Positions 1 through 7,998 of a stretch of 49,778 bases of DNA are shown one piece after another. A program made the translations under genes and the position numbers. Position 1 is the first letter of the stretch. Each line of letters begins with the position of its first letter. The notes below the pieces were generated by a model, which was given only the letters and a program-made list of their open reading frames with translations, did no database searches and was not told the origin of the DNA. The stretch spans positions 1 through 49,778 of the forward strand of contig PHEU01000026.1 in the NCBI GenBank assembly GCA_002841295.1, read 5' to 3'. The DNA is from Actinobacteria bacterium HGW-Actinobacteria-6. Its GTDB lineage: Bacteria > Actinomycetota > Coriobacteriia > Anaerosomatales > Anaerosomataceae.

Positions 1-1
1 C

Positions 2-1204
2 GAGGTCACCGTGACGCTCACCGACGACGACACGGCCGGTGGTGCGGCGAAGACGCATATCGAGAAGTTCACCATCACCGTTGACGCCGTCAACGACGCG
101 CCAGTCGCGCTCGAAGACGCATTTGGTTGCTCCGAAGACGCGAGCGCCTCGGCCAATGTTCTCGACAACGATAGCGATGTAGACGGAGACACACTCACGG
201 CGCAGTTGATGCGCGATGTGGCGCATGGCGTGCTCGAGTTCGATTCCAGCGGTGAGGTGACCTACACGCCGACAGCTGACTGGAGTGGCGTAGATACCTT
301 CACGTACCAGGCTTCCGATGGATTGCTTCTCTCGGCAGTGACAACGGTGACGATCACGGTCGCCGAGGCCATCGATGTTCCTGTGGCACTTGATGATGCC
401 TACGCAACGGACCGCAACGTGCCACTGGTTGTCGACGTGAGTGAGGGTGTACTCGCCAACGACCTCTACGTGGACCTAGGCGTCCTGCAGGCAACCCTTG
501 AGATGGCTCCCGAGCACGGCAAGGTGAACCTTGCAGCCGACGGTTCCTTCATCTACACGCCGGATACCGGCTATTGGGGTAGCGACGAATTTTCGTACCG
601 CGCTCATGACGGTATAAGCACCTCGCAGGCGGTCACGGTCACCATCGACGTGAACCATGCCGATAGCACGCCCCCCGTGACGAAATCGAATGCGCGCGCA
701 AGCTACGTGAGTTCGGCGAACATCGCGCTCTCTGCAACAGACGACATCACAGGTGTGGCGTGGACGAAGTATCAAATCGATGCCTCCGCTGTGCACACGG
801 GTTCTGTCGTGTCAGTCACAGGGGTTGGGACGCACACGCTCACGTTCTGGTCCGAGGACAACGTCGGCAACCTTGAGGCAACTCACAGCGTAACGTTCAC
901 GATCACCAGGGCTGCGTCCTCGAGCTCGGCGTCTGGGTCGGGGGCATCGACGGACAGCAGCGGCGATGCGCAGGACACGCCGTCAGGAGTAGCCGAGGCT
1001 GATGAGCCGGCCGGAGCGGGCGAGGCCGGAGCAGGCGAGAGCGATTCGAGCGAGAGCAGCTCGAGTGTTCCTGCAGGCTCAGGTGAGACCGAAGAACCTG
1101 CGGCTGATTCCAACTACGGAACCACCGTGCTGTGGGTCGTAATCATCCTTGTGCTGGGACTCGGGGCATTTGCCTTCATCGCGTGGCGCCGGCGTCGAAA
1201 GTAG
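2..1204 (+). CDS. Large surface protein, C-terminal fragment (cadherin-like/Ig repeats, membrane-anchored)
   Basis: The frame is already open at base 2, so the start lies left of the window and only about 400 C-terminal residues are seen. Two tandem cadherin-like/VCBS-type repeats are visible, each with the NDAP / VLDND / GDTL-like start and the YTP-x-x-x-W/Y-x-G-x-D-x-F-x-Y signature (about residues 30-120 and 125-215). A further Ig-like domain of the kind that follows PPVT and ends in S-E-D-N-x-G-N follows (about 220-300). Next comes a Ser/Glu/Gly-rich linker (about 305-370). The protein ends in one hydrophobic helix (VLWVVIILVLGLGAFAFIAW) and RRRRK, a tail anchor with positive-inside charge and no LPxTG motif. 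It is probably an adhesin or stalk protein outside the membrane. Family assignment of the repeats is confident; ligand unknown. Confidence 0.85.
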   Translation, partial: EVTVTLTDDDTAGGAAKTHIEKFTITVDAVNDAPVALEDAFGCSEDASASANVLDNDSDVDGDTLTAQLMRDVAHGVLEFDSSGEVTYTPTADWSGVDTFTYQASDGLLLSAVTTVTITVAEAIDVPVALDDAYATDRNVPLVVDVSEGVLANDLYVDLGVLQATLEMAPEHGKVNLAADGSFIYTPDTGYWGSDEFSYRAHDGISTSQAVTVTIDVNHADSTPPVTKSNARASYVSSANIALSATDDITGVAWTKYQIDASAVHTGSVVSVTGVGTHTLTFWSEDNVGNLEATHSVTFTITRAASSSSASGSGASTDSSGDAQDTPSGVAEADEPAGAGEAGAGESDSSESSSSVPAGSGETEEPAADSNYGTTVLWVVIILVLGLGAFAFIAWRRRRK

Positions 1205-1235
1205 CCGGACTCCTCCGGCGCTGTCGTGCGTGCCG

Positions 1236-1604
1236 CTAGCTGTGTGCCCGCGCGGTTGTCGGGTAGAGCTCCACGCCAGCCGCCACAAGCTTGGCGGTCC
1301 ACATTTGGAGTAGCACAGTGAGGTCATCTGCGGGGTCGTAAGCCGGGTCATCGGGTAGCTCGAGCTCATCGAGCACATCGAACTCGAACGCGCTTTCGCC
1401 AAGCGCGTTCCAGTCAGACTGCAGCTCCCTGTCTCGATGTGAGCCGTCGTTGAGGGTGAATCGGTGGCGGTTGATGATTCCCGGCAGGTTAGGGCTTGCG
1501 CCCAGAAGACACCGCCCGGTCGCCGTGTTGCGCACGCGGTAGATCCCGGCTGGCCTCGGCGTCTGTTTGTATTCTTGTGCCATGGCCTTGCGGTCCACGC
1601 TCAC
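1236..1604 (-). CDS. GIY-YIG nuclease family protein
   Basis: 122 residues on the minus strand. The motif G-I-Y-R-V-R-N at about residue 20, then the segment with LLGASPNL and N-R-H-R-F, matches the small GIY-YIG family in which the second YIG is degenerate (here LLG). The D-W-N-x-x-G-x-x-x-F-x-F-x-V-L-x-E-L-E block is also typical of these short proteins. The family fold is that of an endonuclease, but many short members have unproven activity and no DNA-binding domain is visible here. Its first codons overlap the end of the DUF2239 gene by four bases (ATGA), so the two are translationally coupled and share the palindrome-flanked promoter upstream. Confidence 0.75.
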   Translation of the reverse strand: MSVDRKAMAQEYKQTPRPAGIYRVRNTATGRCLLGASPNLPGIINRHRFTLNDGSHRDRELQSDWNALGESAFEFDVLDELELPDDPAYDPADDLTVLLQMWTAKLVAAGVELYPTTARAHS

Positions 1605-2182
1605 GATGCATCCCCGGGCGCGAATGCACCTTCGGCCATACGTCGAGCTTCCGAGCGCACGTCAAACGGCCACGCCTCGGTGATCGCCGAGAACCGCCCG
1701 GCGTCGCCAGCGAAAAGCGCCCGGGTCGCCTCCTCAAACCCAGCTTCGTTGCCGGCGACCGTGCTCATGAAGCGGTAGGCGGCCTCCTGTGAGCGCCGTA
1801 CTCTATTCGCGCCGTCGCCTTCCCTGCGTGCGGCTTCCACGAGTTTGCGCAGCGTCACCGAGGCACTGCCTGGCTGCGACGCGAGCCACTCCCAGTGGCG
1901 GGGAAGCAGCGTGACTTCGCGTGCGACCACGCCAAGCTTCGGGCGTCCCGGTGAGCGCGGTGCCAGTGGTGCGGGCGCGAGACGCGCTCGCACATCCGCC
2001 TCGCTGCCGCGGAGGTCGACCTCGGTCTGCTCGCCGGTCTCGGCATCGAAGATGAGCGGCTGCAGGGCCGGCTCGGCATCGAGCGCGCGCCTGACGGCTG
2101 CTGCAACGTCGGCGATCTCTCCGGCGGCCAGTCGTGTGTTCCCGGCGAACGCTACGTAGTGCTTCTCGGCAGTCTCAGCCAT
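1601..2182 (-). CDS. DUF2239 family protein
   Basis: 193 residues. The N-terminal Y-V-A-F-A-G-N-T-R-L and the highly conserved core L-G-V-V-A-R-E-V-T-L-L-P-R-H-W-E-W-L, followed by R-R-S-Q-E-A-A-Y-R-F-M and F-E-E-A-T-R-A-L-F-A-G-D, are diagnostic of DUF2239. No biochemical function is established for the family. An ATG six bases further upstream (2188) is possible, but GGGAG lies directly against it; the same GGGAG is spaced six bases from the ATG at 2182, which I therefore chose. The gene is first in a two-gene unit with the GIY-YIG gene. The promoter carries two identical palindromes, so a repressor is likely; the protein itself shows no obvious helix-turn-helix. Confidence 0.85.
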   Translation of the reverse strand: MAETAEKHYVAFAGNTRLAAGEIADVAAAVRRALDAEPALQPLIFDAETGEQTEVDLRGSEADVRARLAPAPLAPRSPGRPKLGVVAREVTLLPRHWEWLASQPGSASVTLRKLVEAARREGDGANRVRRSQEAAYRFMSTVAGNEAGFEEATRALFAGDAGRFSAITEAWPFDVRSEARRMAEGAFAPGDAS

Positions 2183-2217
2183 GTGCATCTCCCGTCGGAT
2201 GTCTTGCTCCGGGCAGG

Positions 2218-2260
2218 ATTGTATCCGGATAAAACTTCCTGAGTCAATACTATCCGGATA
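2218..2260 (-). promoter_or_regulatory. Promoter with two identical TATCCGGATA operators
   Basis: On the minus strand there is a -35 TTGACT (2242-2247), an 18-base spacer and a -10 TACAAT (2218-2223). The perfect palindrome TATCCGGATA occurs twice, at 2222-2231 (touching the -10) and at 2251-2260 (just upstream of the -35). Their starts are 29 bp apart, close to three helical turns, so one repressor could hold both sites on the same DNA face. It drives the DUF2239 and GIY-YIG genes. Confidence 0.7.
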
Positions 2261-2266
2261 GAATGG

Positions 2267-2758
2267 TTAGCCGAGCGACCGACCGAGCATCGCTCCCCAC
2301 TCTTTCGCACGCTCGATCTCGCCGACTTTGAGTGGCCCATACCGTCCCGTGACGAGGAACTTCTCGCCCTTGGGAGGCGTTGAGTAGCCGGCATCGTTCA
2401 GCATGCGCGCGATGGCGTTCGCGGCGCTACCGGGCGACCACCAGATGCGCGTCTCAAAGCTGGCGCCCCTTCCTGTGCCTTTCGGGAGATCCGCAAGCCA
2501 CGAGCGCATCGTCGGCACTGATAGCGTGGGCTTCTTCTCACGCGGATTCGAGTCGATGCTCTTGCGCATACCCTCGGTTGGCAGCGAGAAGCCGAGAAGC
2601 GGCGCCCCGGCGACAAAGAGGTCAACACCCTTGATCTCTTCGCCGATTGCCTCGGCGGTGCTCAGCGCTTTCGTGTCAGGTCCCAGCCCCTCGGCGATGG
2701 CGTGCGCGATGGCGGCGGTGTTACCCCAGAGCGATTCGTAGACGACGACGGCTTTCAC
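2267..2758 (-). CDS. Flavodoxin family protein
   Basis: 163 residues starting at a GTG (2758) preceded by GGGGGA five bases away; an in-frame ATG further upstream (2803) lies inside an inverted repeat and lacks a ribosome site. The protein begins with a beta strand and the FMN phosphate loop, Y-E-S-L-W-G-N-T, the equivalent of the T-x-T-G-N-T loop. It continues with D-L-F-V-A-G-A-P-L-L-G-F-S-L-P and the flavodoxin-like G-x-x-F-E-T-R strand near residue 100. It should bind FMN and move electrons in the cytoplasm. The partner is unknown. It is separated from the MFS gene upstream by a strong stem-loop. Confidence 0.85.
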   Translation of the reverse strand: MKAVVVYESLWGNTAAIAHAIAEGLGPDTKALSTAEAIGEEIKGVDLFVAGAPLLGFSLPTEGMRKSIDSNPREKKPTLSVPTMRSWLADLPKGTGRGASFETRIWWSPGSAANAIARMLNDAGYSTPPKGEKFLVTGRYGPLKVGEIERAKEWGAMLGRSLG

Positions 2759-2779
2759 GGTTCCCCCAAACGACGAAGA

Positions 2780-2821
2780 GCCCGGAACATTCCTCACTAC
2801 CATCAGTAAGGAACTCCGGGC
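2780..2821 (-). terminator. Stem-loop between MFS and flavodoxin genes
   Basis: GCCCGGA (2780-2786) pairs with TCCGGGC (2815-2821), and the inner part (TCCTCACT / AGTAAGGA) continues the stem with one mismatch. It lies just after the stop of the MFS gene; the minus-strand tail is only moderately T-rich (TCTTCGTCGTTT). Confidence 0.6.
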
Positions 2822-2844
2822 CCTGAGTCAAGCGCGATGTCAGG

Positions 2845-4110
2845 CTAGGCGGCCTTCGTCTTGTGCGCCTTCACCTTGAGTTCAACGGGTGCGCGCAGCG
2901 GATCGGGAGCTTTCGTGATGAACGTGGTCGCCGCTGCAAGCAGGCAGAGTCCGGCGGCCACTACGTAGGCCACCGCATACGATCCGGTCGAGTCCACAAT
3001 CGTACCCGCGGTCATCGACCCGAATACGCCACCAACGCCCCAGGCCGTGAAGACCAGGCCGTAGTTCACACCAAGGTGCTTCGTGCCGAAGAAGCCCGCA
3101 GTGGCCGAGGGGAACAGTGCCAGGTTTGCGCCGTAGCAGAAGCCCACAGCCGCGGCGACGGGGATGAGCGACAGCGGCGTGTGGGCGAACGAGATTGCGC
3201 CCATCATGATCGCCTGCATCACGAACACGACGAACATGGTGCGCGTCTCGCCGAACCTGTCAGCCGCAGTTCCGGCGGCCACCCGGCCACCGGCGTTACC
3301 GATGGCGAGCACCGCGACCAGGCCAAAGCCGAGGTCGATTCCCGGAAGCTGGGCGACGGCTATTTTCGCCATGTGGCCGATGATCATGAGCCCGGCGAAG
3401 GCCGAGAACGCGTACATGATCCACAGCAGCACGAACTGCTTGGTCCTAACCATGTCGCGCCAGTCCAGATCGCGGCGCACGGGCTTTGTCTTGGCGGATG
3501 CAGTGCTCATCTTCATCGGAGCTACGTAGCCTGCAGGCGGGTTAACGAGCATCTGCGCCAGACCGATGATGGCGACGAAGAATGACACGCCAAGGATCCG
3601 CAACGTCACGCCGATGCCGGAGCCGTGGATGAGTGCGGTCGTGAGTGGCGCGATGTAGACGGACGCAAGGCCGAAGCCGCTCACAACAAGGCCGGTGATA
3701 AAGCCCTTGCGTTGCGGTGGGAACCACTTGACCGCAGCGGGCGTGGCCGAGGCATACCCGAGGCCGATACCCGCGCCGGCCAACACGCCGAACCCGACGA
3801 TCATCGGCCAGGCGACGGTTGCGCTCGCGTACGACGCAACGAGTAGCCCGACGCCGGTGAGAACGCCGCCGACTGTGGCGACAATCCGGGGGCCGAATCT
3901 GTCTTGTGCGCGCCCCGCGAAGACCATCGAGAGAGCGAAGGTTCCCACGGCGGTCGCGTACGGGAGGCTTGACTGTCCGGCGGACCAGCCCCATTCGGCA
4001 GTCAGCGCTTTGGCGATGATGCTCCAGGAATAAAGGACGCCGAGCGCAAGGTTGATGCCGAGGCCAGCGAGCGTGACGATCCAACCACGCGCGGAAGCGC
4101 GATCAGTCAT
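2845..4110 (-). CDS. OFA-type MFS transporter
   Basis: 421 residues with about 12 membrane helices. Start at the ATG at 4110 because GGAG lies six bases upstream; the more upstream in-frame ATG at 4131 has no such site. The opening G-x-x-x-N-L-x-L-G-x-L-Y-S-W-S, the loop G-R-A-Q-D-R-F-G-P-R after helix 2, and the segment G-I-G-L-G-Y-A-S-A-T-P-A-A-V-K-W-F-P-P-x-R-K-G are typical of the oxalate:formate antiporter-like branch of the major facilitator superfamily. Members move small carboxylates such as oxalate, formate, lactate or pyruvate; the substrate cannot be told from sequence. A cytoplasmic loop follows helix 6 (about residues 200-220). The gene stands alone. Confidence 0.88.
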   Translation of the reverse strand: MTDRASARGWIVTLAGLGINLALGVLYSWSIIAKALTAEWGWSAGQSSLPYATAVGTFALSMVFAGRAQDRFGPRIVATVGGVLTGVGLLVASYASATVAWPMIVGFGVLAGAGIGLGYASATPAAVKWFPPQRKGFITGLVVSGFGLASVYIAPLTTALIHGSGIGVTLRILGVSFFVAIIGLAQMLVNPPAGYVAPMKMSTASAKTKPVRRDLDWRDMVRTKQFVLLWIMYAFSAFAGLMIIGHMAKIAVAQLPGIDLGFGLVAVLAIGNAGGRVAAGTAADRFGETRTMFVVFVMQAIMMGAISFAHTPLSLIPVAAAVGFCYGANLALFPSATAGFFGTKHLGVNYGLVFTAWGVGGVFGSMTAGTIVDSTGSYAVAYVVAAGLCLLAAATTFITKAPDPLRAPVELKVKAHKTKAA

Positions 4111-4260
4111 TGAGACTCCAAGGGGTCGCATGCGTATGATGGCGCGGCCTCAAAGCCCCCAGTGGGCCGCCGCACGCTTCGGTCAGTCTGCCATGCCTGG
4201 CGGGTGAGTAAAACCTAACAGCGGGTAAGTGGTGGCACTCAGCCGGTGAGCGGCAGATGA

Positions 4261-4298
4261 GCGGCGCCCGCACCGCCGGGTGGCGATGAGGGCGCCGC
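4261..4298 (-). terminator. GC-rich stem-loop after rubrerythrin gene
   Basis: GCGGCGCCC (4261-4269) pairs perfectly with GGGCGCCGC (4290-4298) and a small inner stem CACC/GGTG extends it. It sits about 25 bases past the rubrerythrin stop on the minus strand. There is no clear T run, so a terminator is likely but not certain. Confidence 0.5.
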
Positions 4299-4322
4299 AC
4301 GACGAGCTGAATCGTCCGGTTT

Positions 4323-4895
4323 CTAGTAGTTCTCGCAGAGCACTTCGTAGTAGGCCTGGGGGTGCTTGCAGGCAGGGCACTCCATCGGCGCTTCGGGGCC
4401 CTCGTGCACATACCCACAGTTGCGGCACTTCCAGAAGACGACACCGTCCTTCTTGAAGACTTTGTAGCCGTTCACGTTCGCGAGAAGCTTGCGATACCGC
4501 TTCTCGTGGTGAGCCTCGACCTCTGCGATTTCACGGAATGACGTGGCCACGTCGGCGAAGCCCTCCTCATCGGCAATCGCGGCGAAGTCGGGGTAGAGCG
4601 TGGTCCACTCCTCAAGCTCACCTTCGGCTGCAGCAAGGAGATTCTCGGCGGTCGTGCCGATTTTCCCTGCGGGGTACGTTGCCGTGATTTCGGCGGGGCC
4701 GCCCTCAAGGTACTTGAAGAAGACTTTCGCGTGCTCCTTCTCGTTGTCAGCGGTTTCGGTGAAGTACCCGCTGATCTGTTCGAAGCCCTCTTTCTTAGCG
4801 GCGCTTGCGAAGTAGTTGTAGCGCATGCGGGCCTGCGACTCACCCGCGAAAGCTTTCAGTAGATTCAGCTCCGTGCGTGAACCTTTGATACTCAT
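4323..4895 (-). CDS. Rubrerythrin
   Basis: 190 residues, the usual family length. The ATG at 4895 is chosen because GAGGAGG lies six bases upstream. The N-terminal ferritin-like four-helix domain carries the diiron ligands: E-S-Q-A-R-M-R-Y, E-T-A-D-N-E-K-E-H and E-V-E-A-H-H-E-K-R-Y. The C-terminal rubredoxin-like domain has the two Cys pairs, C-R-N-C-G-Y and C-P-A-C-K-H-P-Q, that bind the [Fe(SCys)4] centre. The enzyme reduces hydrogen peroxide in the cytoplasm of anaerobes and microaerophiles, using electrons from rubredoxin or a flavoprotein. No rubredoxin gene lies next to it. It is divergent from the next gene. Confidence 0.95.
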   Translation of the reverse strand: MSIKGSRTELNLLKAFAGESQARMRYNYFASAAKKEGFEQISGYFTETADNEKEHAKVFFKYLEGGPAEITATYPAGKIGTTAENLLAAAEGELEEWTTLYPDFAAIADEEGFADVATSFREIAEVEAHHEKRYRKLLANVNGYKVFKKDGVVFWKCRNCGYVHEGPEAPMECPACKHPQAYYEVLCENY

Positions 4896-5065
4896 TGGTG
4901 CCTCCTCGGCTCTCGTGTTCTCTTCGTGTACTGCTACCCGATTCATGCCCGGTGTTCACGCGTTCAGTAAGAAGCGGATCGACCCGGAGAGGAAAGTGAG
5001 GCGGGATTCGAGAATCGGCGCCCCGGTGCCTCCAGAGTCGACCACGTGATGCCGATACGATTCGC

Positions 5066-5704
5066 ATGGACTCCAAAGACCTCCATGACATGCCCCTTGC
5101 CGAGACACCGGCCGCTGCATCGCGCCTCTGGCAGGACACGCTCTGTCCGCTCTTGCTGGGTGCCCTTGTGGTCGCGCTCGCGGTCGCATCCGTTCGCGGT
5201 CATGGCTGGGTGCCGCTCGTGTCGCACGTGGACCTCGGCATCCACGAGTTCGGACACATGATCGCCGCCTGGATGCCACAGGTCGGTATGGCACTGGCCG
5301 GCTCAGGGCTCCAGGTGCTCGCCCCGACTGCGCTGGTCGCGTACTTCTGGTTCGCGCGCCACGACCTTCCTGCGGCGACTGTGCTGGTTGCGTGGCTGGG
5401 TGTGTCGCTTCGCAACGTCGCCGTCTACATGGCCGACTCGAACGTCCGAATCCTCCCGCTTATCGGCGGGCAAGACGGACACGACTGGGCGTTCATCTTC
5501 GGGCAGTGGGGAGTCCTCAACCGCGCCGAGAGTATCGCCGGGGTCGTCTCGGCGATGGGGTGGCTCTTGTTTGCGTGTGCGCTCGGGCTGGCGGTGTGGG
5601 CGTTCGTGCAGCCCCGGCTGGCGGCGCACCGGGCGCAGCACCGTGAGGCGTACCTCGACACGCTGCCCGTTCGCGAGCCGAGAAACCGCCCACCGGTCGC
5701 GTGA
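5066..5704 (+). CDS. Membrane protein with an HEFGH motif (putative zinc metalloprotease-like)
   Basis: 212 residues, about five hydrophobic segments. At residue 57 the sequence I-H-E-F-G-H sits in or next to a helix, the HExxH zinc-protease signature. Downstream there is a long G-x-x-L-Q-V-L-A-P segment, V-A-V-Y-M-A-D-S and then G-G-Q-D-G-H-D-W, which offers extra His/Asp ligands. The arrangement recalls small site-2-protease-like (M50-like) membrane proteins, but I do not recognise a named family and activity is unproven. Ribosome site for the ATG is weak. The gene is divergent from rubrerythrin and followed closely by the zinc-finger membrane protein. Confidence 0.7.
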   Translation: MDSKDLHDMPLAETPAAASRLWQDTLCPLLLGALVVALAVASVRGHGWVPLVSHVDLGIHEFGHMIAAWMPQVGMALAGSGLQVLAPTALVAYFWFARHDLPAATVLVAWLGVSLRNVAVYMADSNVRILPLIGGQDGHDWAFIFGQWGVLNRAESIAGVVSAMGWLLFACALGLAVWAFVQPRLAAHRAQHREAYLDTLPVREPRNRPPVA

Positions 5705-5740
5705 TATTCTGCTTCGTGTAGCCCGCGAAAGGAGTGTCTT

Positions 5741-6184
5741 GTGGCCGAGTGCGCCTTCCATCCCGGAGTCGAGACGAACGTCCGGTGCGCCGAATGCGAG
5801 CGTCCGATCTGTCCCAAGGACATGGTGTCGACACCTGTCGGCTACAAGTGCCGTGAATGTGCGAGGCCGGCGAAGAGCGCTCTGCACTTCGTGAAGCCGC
5901 GTCAGTGGGCGCTCGGCGTTGTCGCGGGGTTGAGTGCGGGCGTAGGCGGCGGAATCTTGTTGGGCTGGGTGTTGCGTTTCGGTTCCTGGTTCGCGTACAT
6001 CGGCCTCGGCATCCTAGTTGGAGAGGCCGTCAGGCGAGGCACGGGCGGCCATCGAACCCCTGGTGTGACTGCGCTTGCTGCCGCATGTGCGGCATTCGGT
6101 GCGTTTGTTGGCGGGTTGGAAATCGTCGGCATGGCGATGGCTTCTGTGGCAGCTGCGTTCTATCTGTCATACAGTCGCCGGTAG
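5741..6184 (+). CDS. Small membrane protein with N-terminal B-box-like zinc finger
   Basis: 147 residues from a GTG preceded by AAAGGAG. The first 45 residues hold a treble-clef/B-box-like set of ligands: C-A-F-H-P, C-A-E-C-E-R-P-I-C-P-K-D-M and Y-K-C-R-E-C, a pattern often seen at the N terminus of bacterial rhomboid-type and other small membrane proteins. Three to four hydrophobic helices rich in Gly and Ala follow (about residues 55-143). No catalytic residues of a rhomboid are present. The finger should be cytoplasmic; the function is unknown. Confidence 0.75.
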   Translation: MAECAFHPGVETNVRCAECERPICPKDMVSTPVGYKCRECARPAKSALHFVKPRQWALGVVAGLSAGVGGGILLGWVLRFGSWFAYIGLGILVGEAVRRGTGGHRTPGVTALAAACAAFGAFVGGLEIVGMAMASVAAAFYLSYSRR

Positions 6185-6186
6185 AA

Positions 6187-6212
6187 GTGCCATTACCTGG
6201 CACACGTTTTGC
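6187..6212 (+). terminator. Short stem-loop after zinc-finger membrane gene
   Basis: GTGCCA (6187-6192) pairs with TGGCAC (6198-6203), followed by ACGTTTTG. Weak but correctly placed after the stop. Confidence 0.4.
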
Positions 6213-6252
6213 GTATCTCTCATCAGTTCGCTCGAGGGAAAGCAGCGCACCT

Positions 6253-6666
6253 GTGAAGTTCGGCAAAGGCATATTCGGCGTGTATGCGCCGGTCATGCTC
6301 GCGGCGGTCATGATCATGACCGTGGCGCCGACGTGCCTTATGCCCTCATGCGGCGACCTTGGTGGCAACGCGGCCACCGCGTGCGCCCAGCCTCAGTCGC
6401 AGTTCAAGTCGGCGTGCGAGCTTGACTCGGCACCCTCCTCGACGCAGGCCCCGTGCCACGGCGGCGAGTGCGATGACAGCGCCATGTCCCATGGTGCTCC
6501 CGACGCGGTCGTGGTGCAGACCGCCGAACTTCCCTCGCCGATCGCAGTAGCGGTCTCTCAGGCACCGGCTGTCTCTGCGGTTGCGTTGTGCGGCTATATT
6601 GATGCGATCAAGCAGCTTCCCGACACTCATCCGCCCGATCCTCTCGGGGTCCGGCTCTCGGTATAA
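6253..6666 (+). CDS. Small secreted or membrane-tethered Cys/His-rich protein, unknown
   Basis: 137 residues from GTG 6253. A hydrophobic N-terminal stretch (F-G-V-Y-A-P-V-M-L-A-A-V-M-I-M-T-V) is followed by a Cys-rich exported part: P-T-C-L-M-P-S-C-G-D, A-T-A-C, S-A-C-E-L, then P-C-H-G-G-E-C-D-D-S-A-M-S-H-G, a plausible soft-metal site of Cys, His and Met. The ribosome site is weak (GAGGGAAA about 13 bases upstream). It lies directly before the copper genes but is separated from them by a terminator. I know no family for it; role in periplasm-side metal binding is inference. Confidence 0.55.
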   Translation: MKFGKGIFGVYAPVMLAAVMIMTVAPTCLMPSCGDLGGNAATACAQPQSQFKSACELDSAPSSTQAPCHGGECDDSAMSHGAPDAVVVQTAELPSPIAVAVSQAPAVSAVALCGYIDAIKQLPDTHPPDPLGVRLSV

Positions 6667-6681
6667 GAACTCCTCGTGCTT

Positions 6682-6703
6682 CCGGACGCCTCATCGCGTC
6701 CGG
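6682..6703 (+). terminator. Rho-independent terminator or attenuator before the TauE/cupredoxin gene
   Basis: CCGGACGC (6682-6689) and GCGTCCGG (6696-6703) form a perfect 8-bp stem with a CTCATC loop, followed by CTGTTGTCGTTTTCT. Confidence 0.7.
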
Positions 6704-6737
6704 CTGTTGTCGTTTTCTCTGACATCGAGGAGTATCC

Positions 6738-7961
6738 GTGAACCTGTTTCTTCCTATGCTTGGCGTGGGACTCGTCACCAGCATTCACTGCGTGGCGATG
6801 TGTGGCCCGCTCGTTCTCACCTATGCGGTGAAGGGCGCCGATGGGGGCTCGTTCGCCAAGCGCATGTTTCCGCATTTTGCCTATCAGAGCGCGAAGATCC
6901 TGAGCTACATGCTCGTGGGCCTGTTGCTGGGTAGCCTTGGGTCGCTCTTCGACATCGGCGGCCTGCGTGGTTGGGTCACCGTCTTTGCCGGTGCATTCAT
7001 GGTCGTGCTCGGCGTGCAGATGACGGGGAAGGTTCCCGCACTCAAGCGCCTGGCGATCAAGCCGCCGAAGGTGTTCGTGAAGACGCTCAGCTCGTTGCGC
7101 AAGAAGGCCGTGGCCGATGAAGCATCAGGCCACGTCAGCATCGCCACTCCGATCACATTCGGGTTGCTCACCGGTCTCATGCCATGTGGCCCGCTCATGA
7201 CCGCCCAAGTGGCGGCTGCAGGCACCGGCTCCGCCGTGAACGGCGCCCTTGCGATGCTCGGCTTCGGCCTGGGTACCGCACCGCTCATGCTCGGCTTCGG
7301 CGCCGTGTCAGGCGCGCTGACCGTGACGTTCAAGCGGCGCATGATGTTCGTTGCCGCGATATTGGTGGCGCTCCTCGGCCTGGTCATGCTGAACCGCGGA
7401 CTCAATCTCGTTGGCTCACCCGTGACCGCGCAGACCATCCAGTATTCAATAGCTGGTACACCGTCCGTCGAGTCGCCGACCACCGAGTACGTGACCGCGG
7501 CTGATGGAGTCGTTGAGATCCCGCTGGTGATCGAGAACACCCGGTTCGTGCCGCGAGTGGTCTCCATCCCGGCTGACACCCCGGTTCGCCTCGTGGTAGA
7601 CCGCCGGGAGGCTGGGGCCTGCTCGGATCAGATAGCGCTCCCGCAGCTTGGCGTGCTGCAAGACCTCGCGCCGAATGCGACCACCGTTGTGGAGCTTCCG
7701 GCGACCAAGGCCGGCACCTACACCCTCACCTGCGGCATGGGAATGATGGATGGGCTGCTGCAAGTCGGAACCGAACCGGTCAGTTCAGGATTGCCGCCAG
7801 CCGTGCCGCTTTCGGCCGGAGCCATCGTGCTCCTTGGCAGCGGACTTTGGTGGGGCACGCGCAACTCGAAGCTTAGCCAGAAAGAGGCGCTCGTGATAGG
7901 AGTTGCCGTGGCAGCCGCGATCATCGCGGGGCTGTCCATCGGCGGCATGTTCAACAACTAG
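6738..7961 (+). CDS. TauE/SafE-DsbD_2 type membrane protein fused to a cupredoxin-like domain
   Basis: 407 residues from GTG 6738 with GAGGAG upstream. Residues 1-220 form about six helices with the two internally repeated signatures S-I-H-C-V-A-M-C-G-P-L-V and T-G-L-M-P-C-G-P-L-M, typical of the DsbD_2 / sulfite-exporter TauE-like family linked to copper and cytochrome oxidase assembly. About residues 250-340 form an exported beta domain with A-C-S-D-Q and the end motif Y-T-L-T-C-G-M-G-M-M-D-G, a cupredoxin-like copper site also found in the next gene. Two more helices close the protein. It probably moves copper or reducing equivalents across the membrane. It starts the copper module. Confidence 0.85.
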   Translation: MNLFLPMLGVGLVTSIHCVAMCGPLVLTYAVKGADGGSFAKRMFPHFAYQSAKILSYMLVGLLLGSLGSLFDIGGLRGWVTVFAGAFMVVLGVQMTGKVPALKRLAIKPPKVFVKTLSSLRKKAVADEASGHVSIATPITFGLLTGLMPCGPLMTAQVAAAGTGSAVNGALAMLGFGLGTAPLMLGFGAVSGALTVTFKRRMMFVAAILVALLGLVMLNRGLNLVGSPVTAQTIQYSIAGTPSVESPTTEYVTAADGVVEIPLVIENTRFVPRVVSIPADTPVRLVVDRREAGACSDQIALPQLGVLQDLAPNATTVVELPATKAGTYTLTCGMGMMDGLLQVGTEPVSSGLPPAVPLSAGAIVLLGSGLWWGTRNSKLSQKEALVIGVAVAAAIIAGLSIGGMFNN

Positions 7962-7998
7962 AAGACACCCGGAAATGACTGAATCAAAGGAGAGCACC

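Noticed and set aside
5857-6666. 269-residue open frame on the plus strand
   Set aside because: Its first half is the out-of-frame shadow of the zinc-finger membrane gene (5741-6184); only the part from GTG 6253 has protein-like composition.
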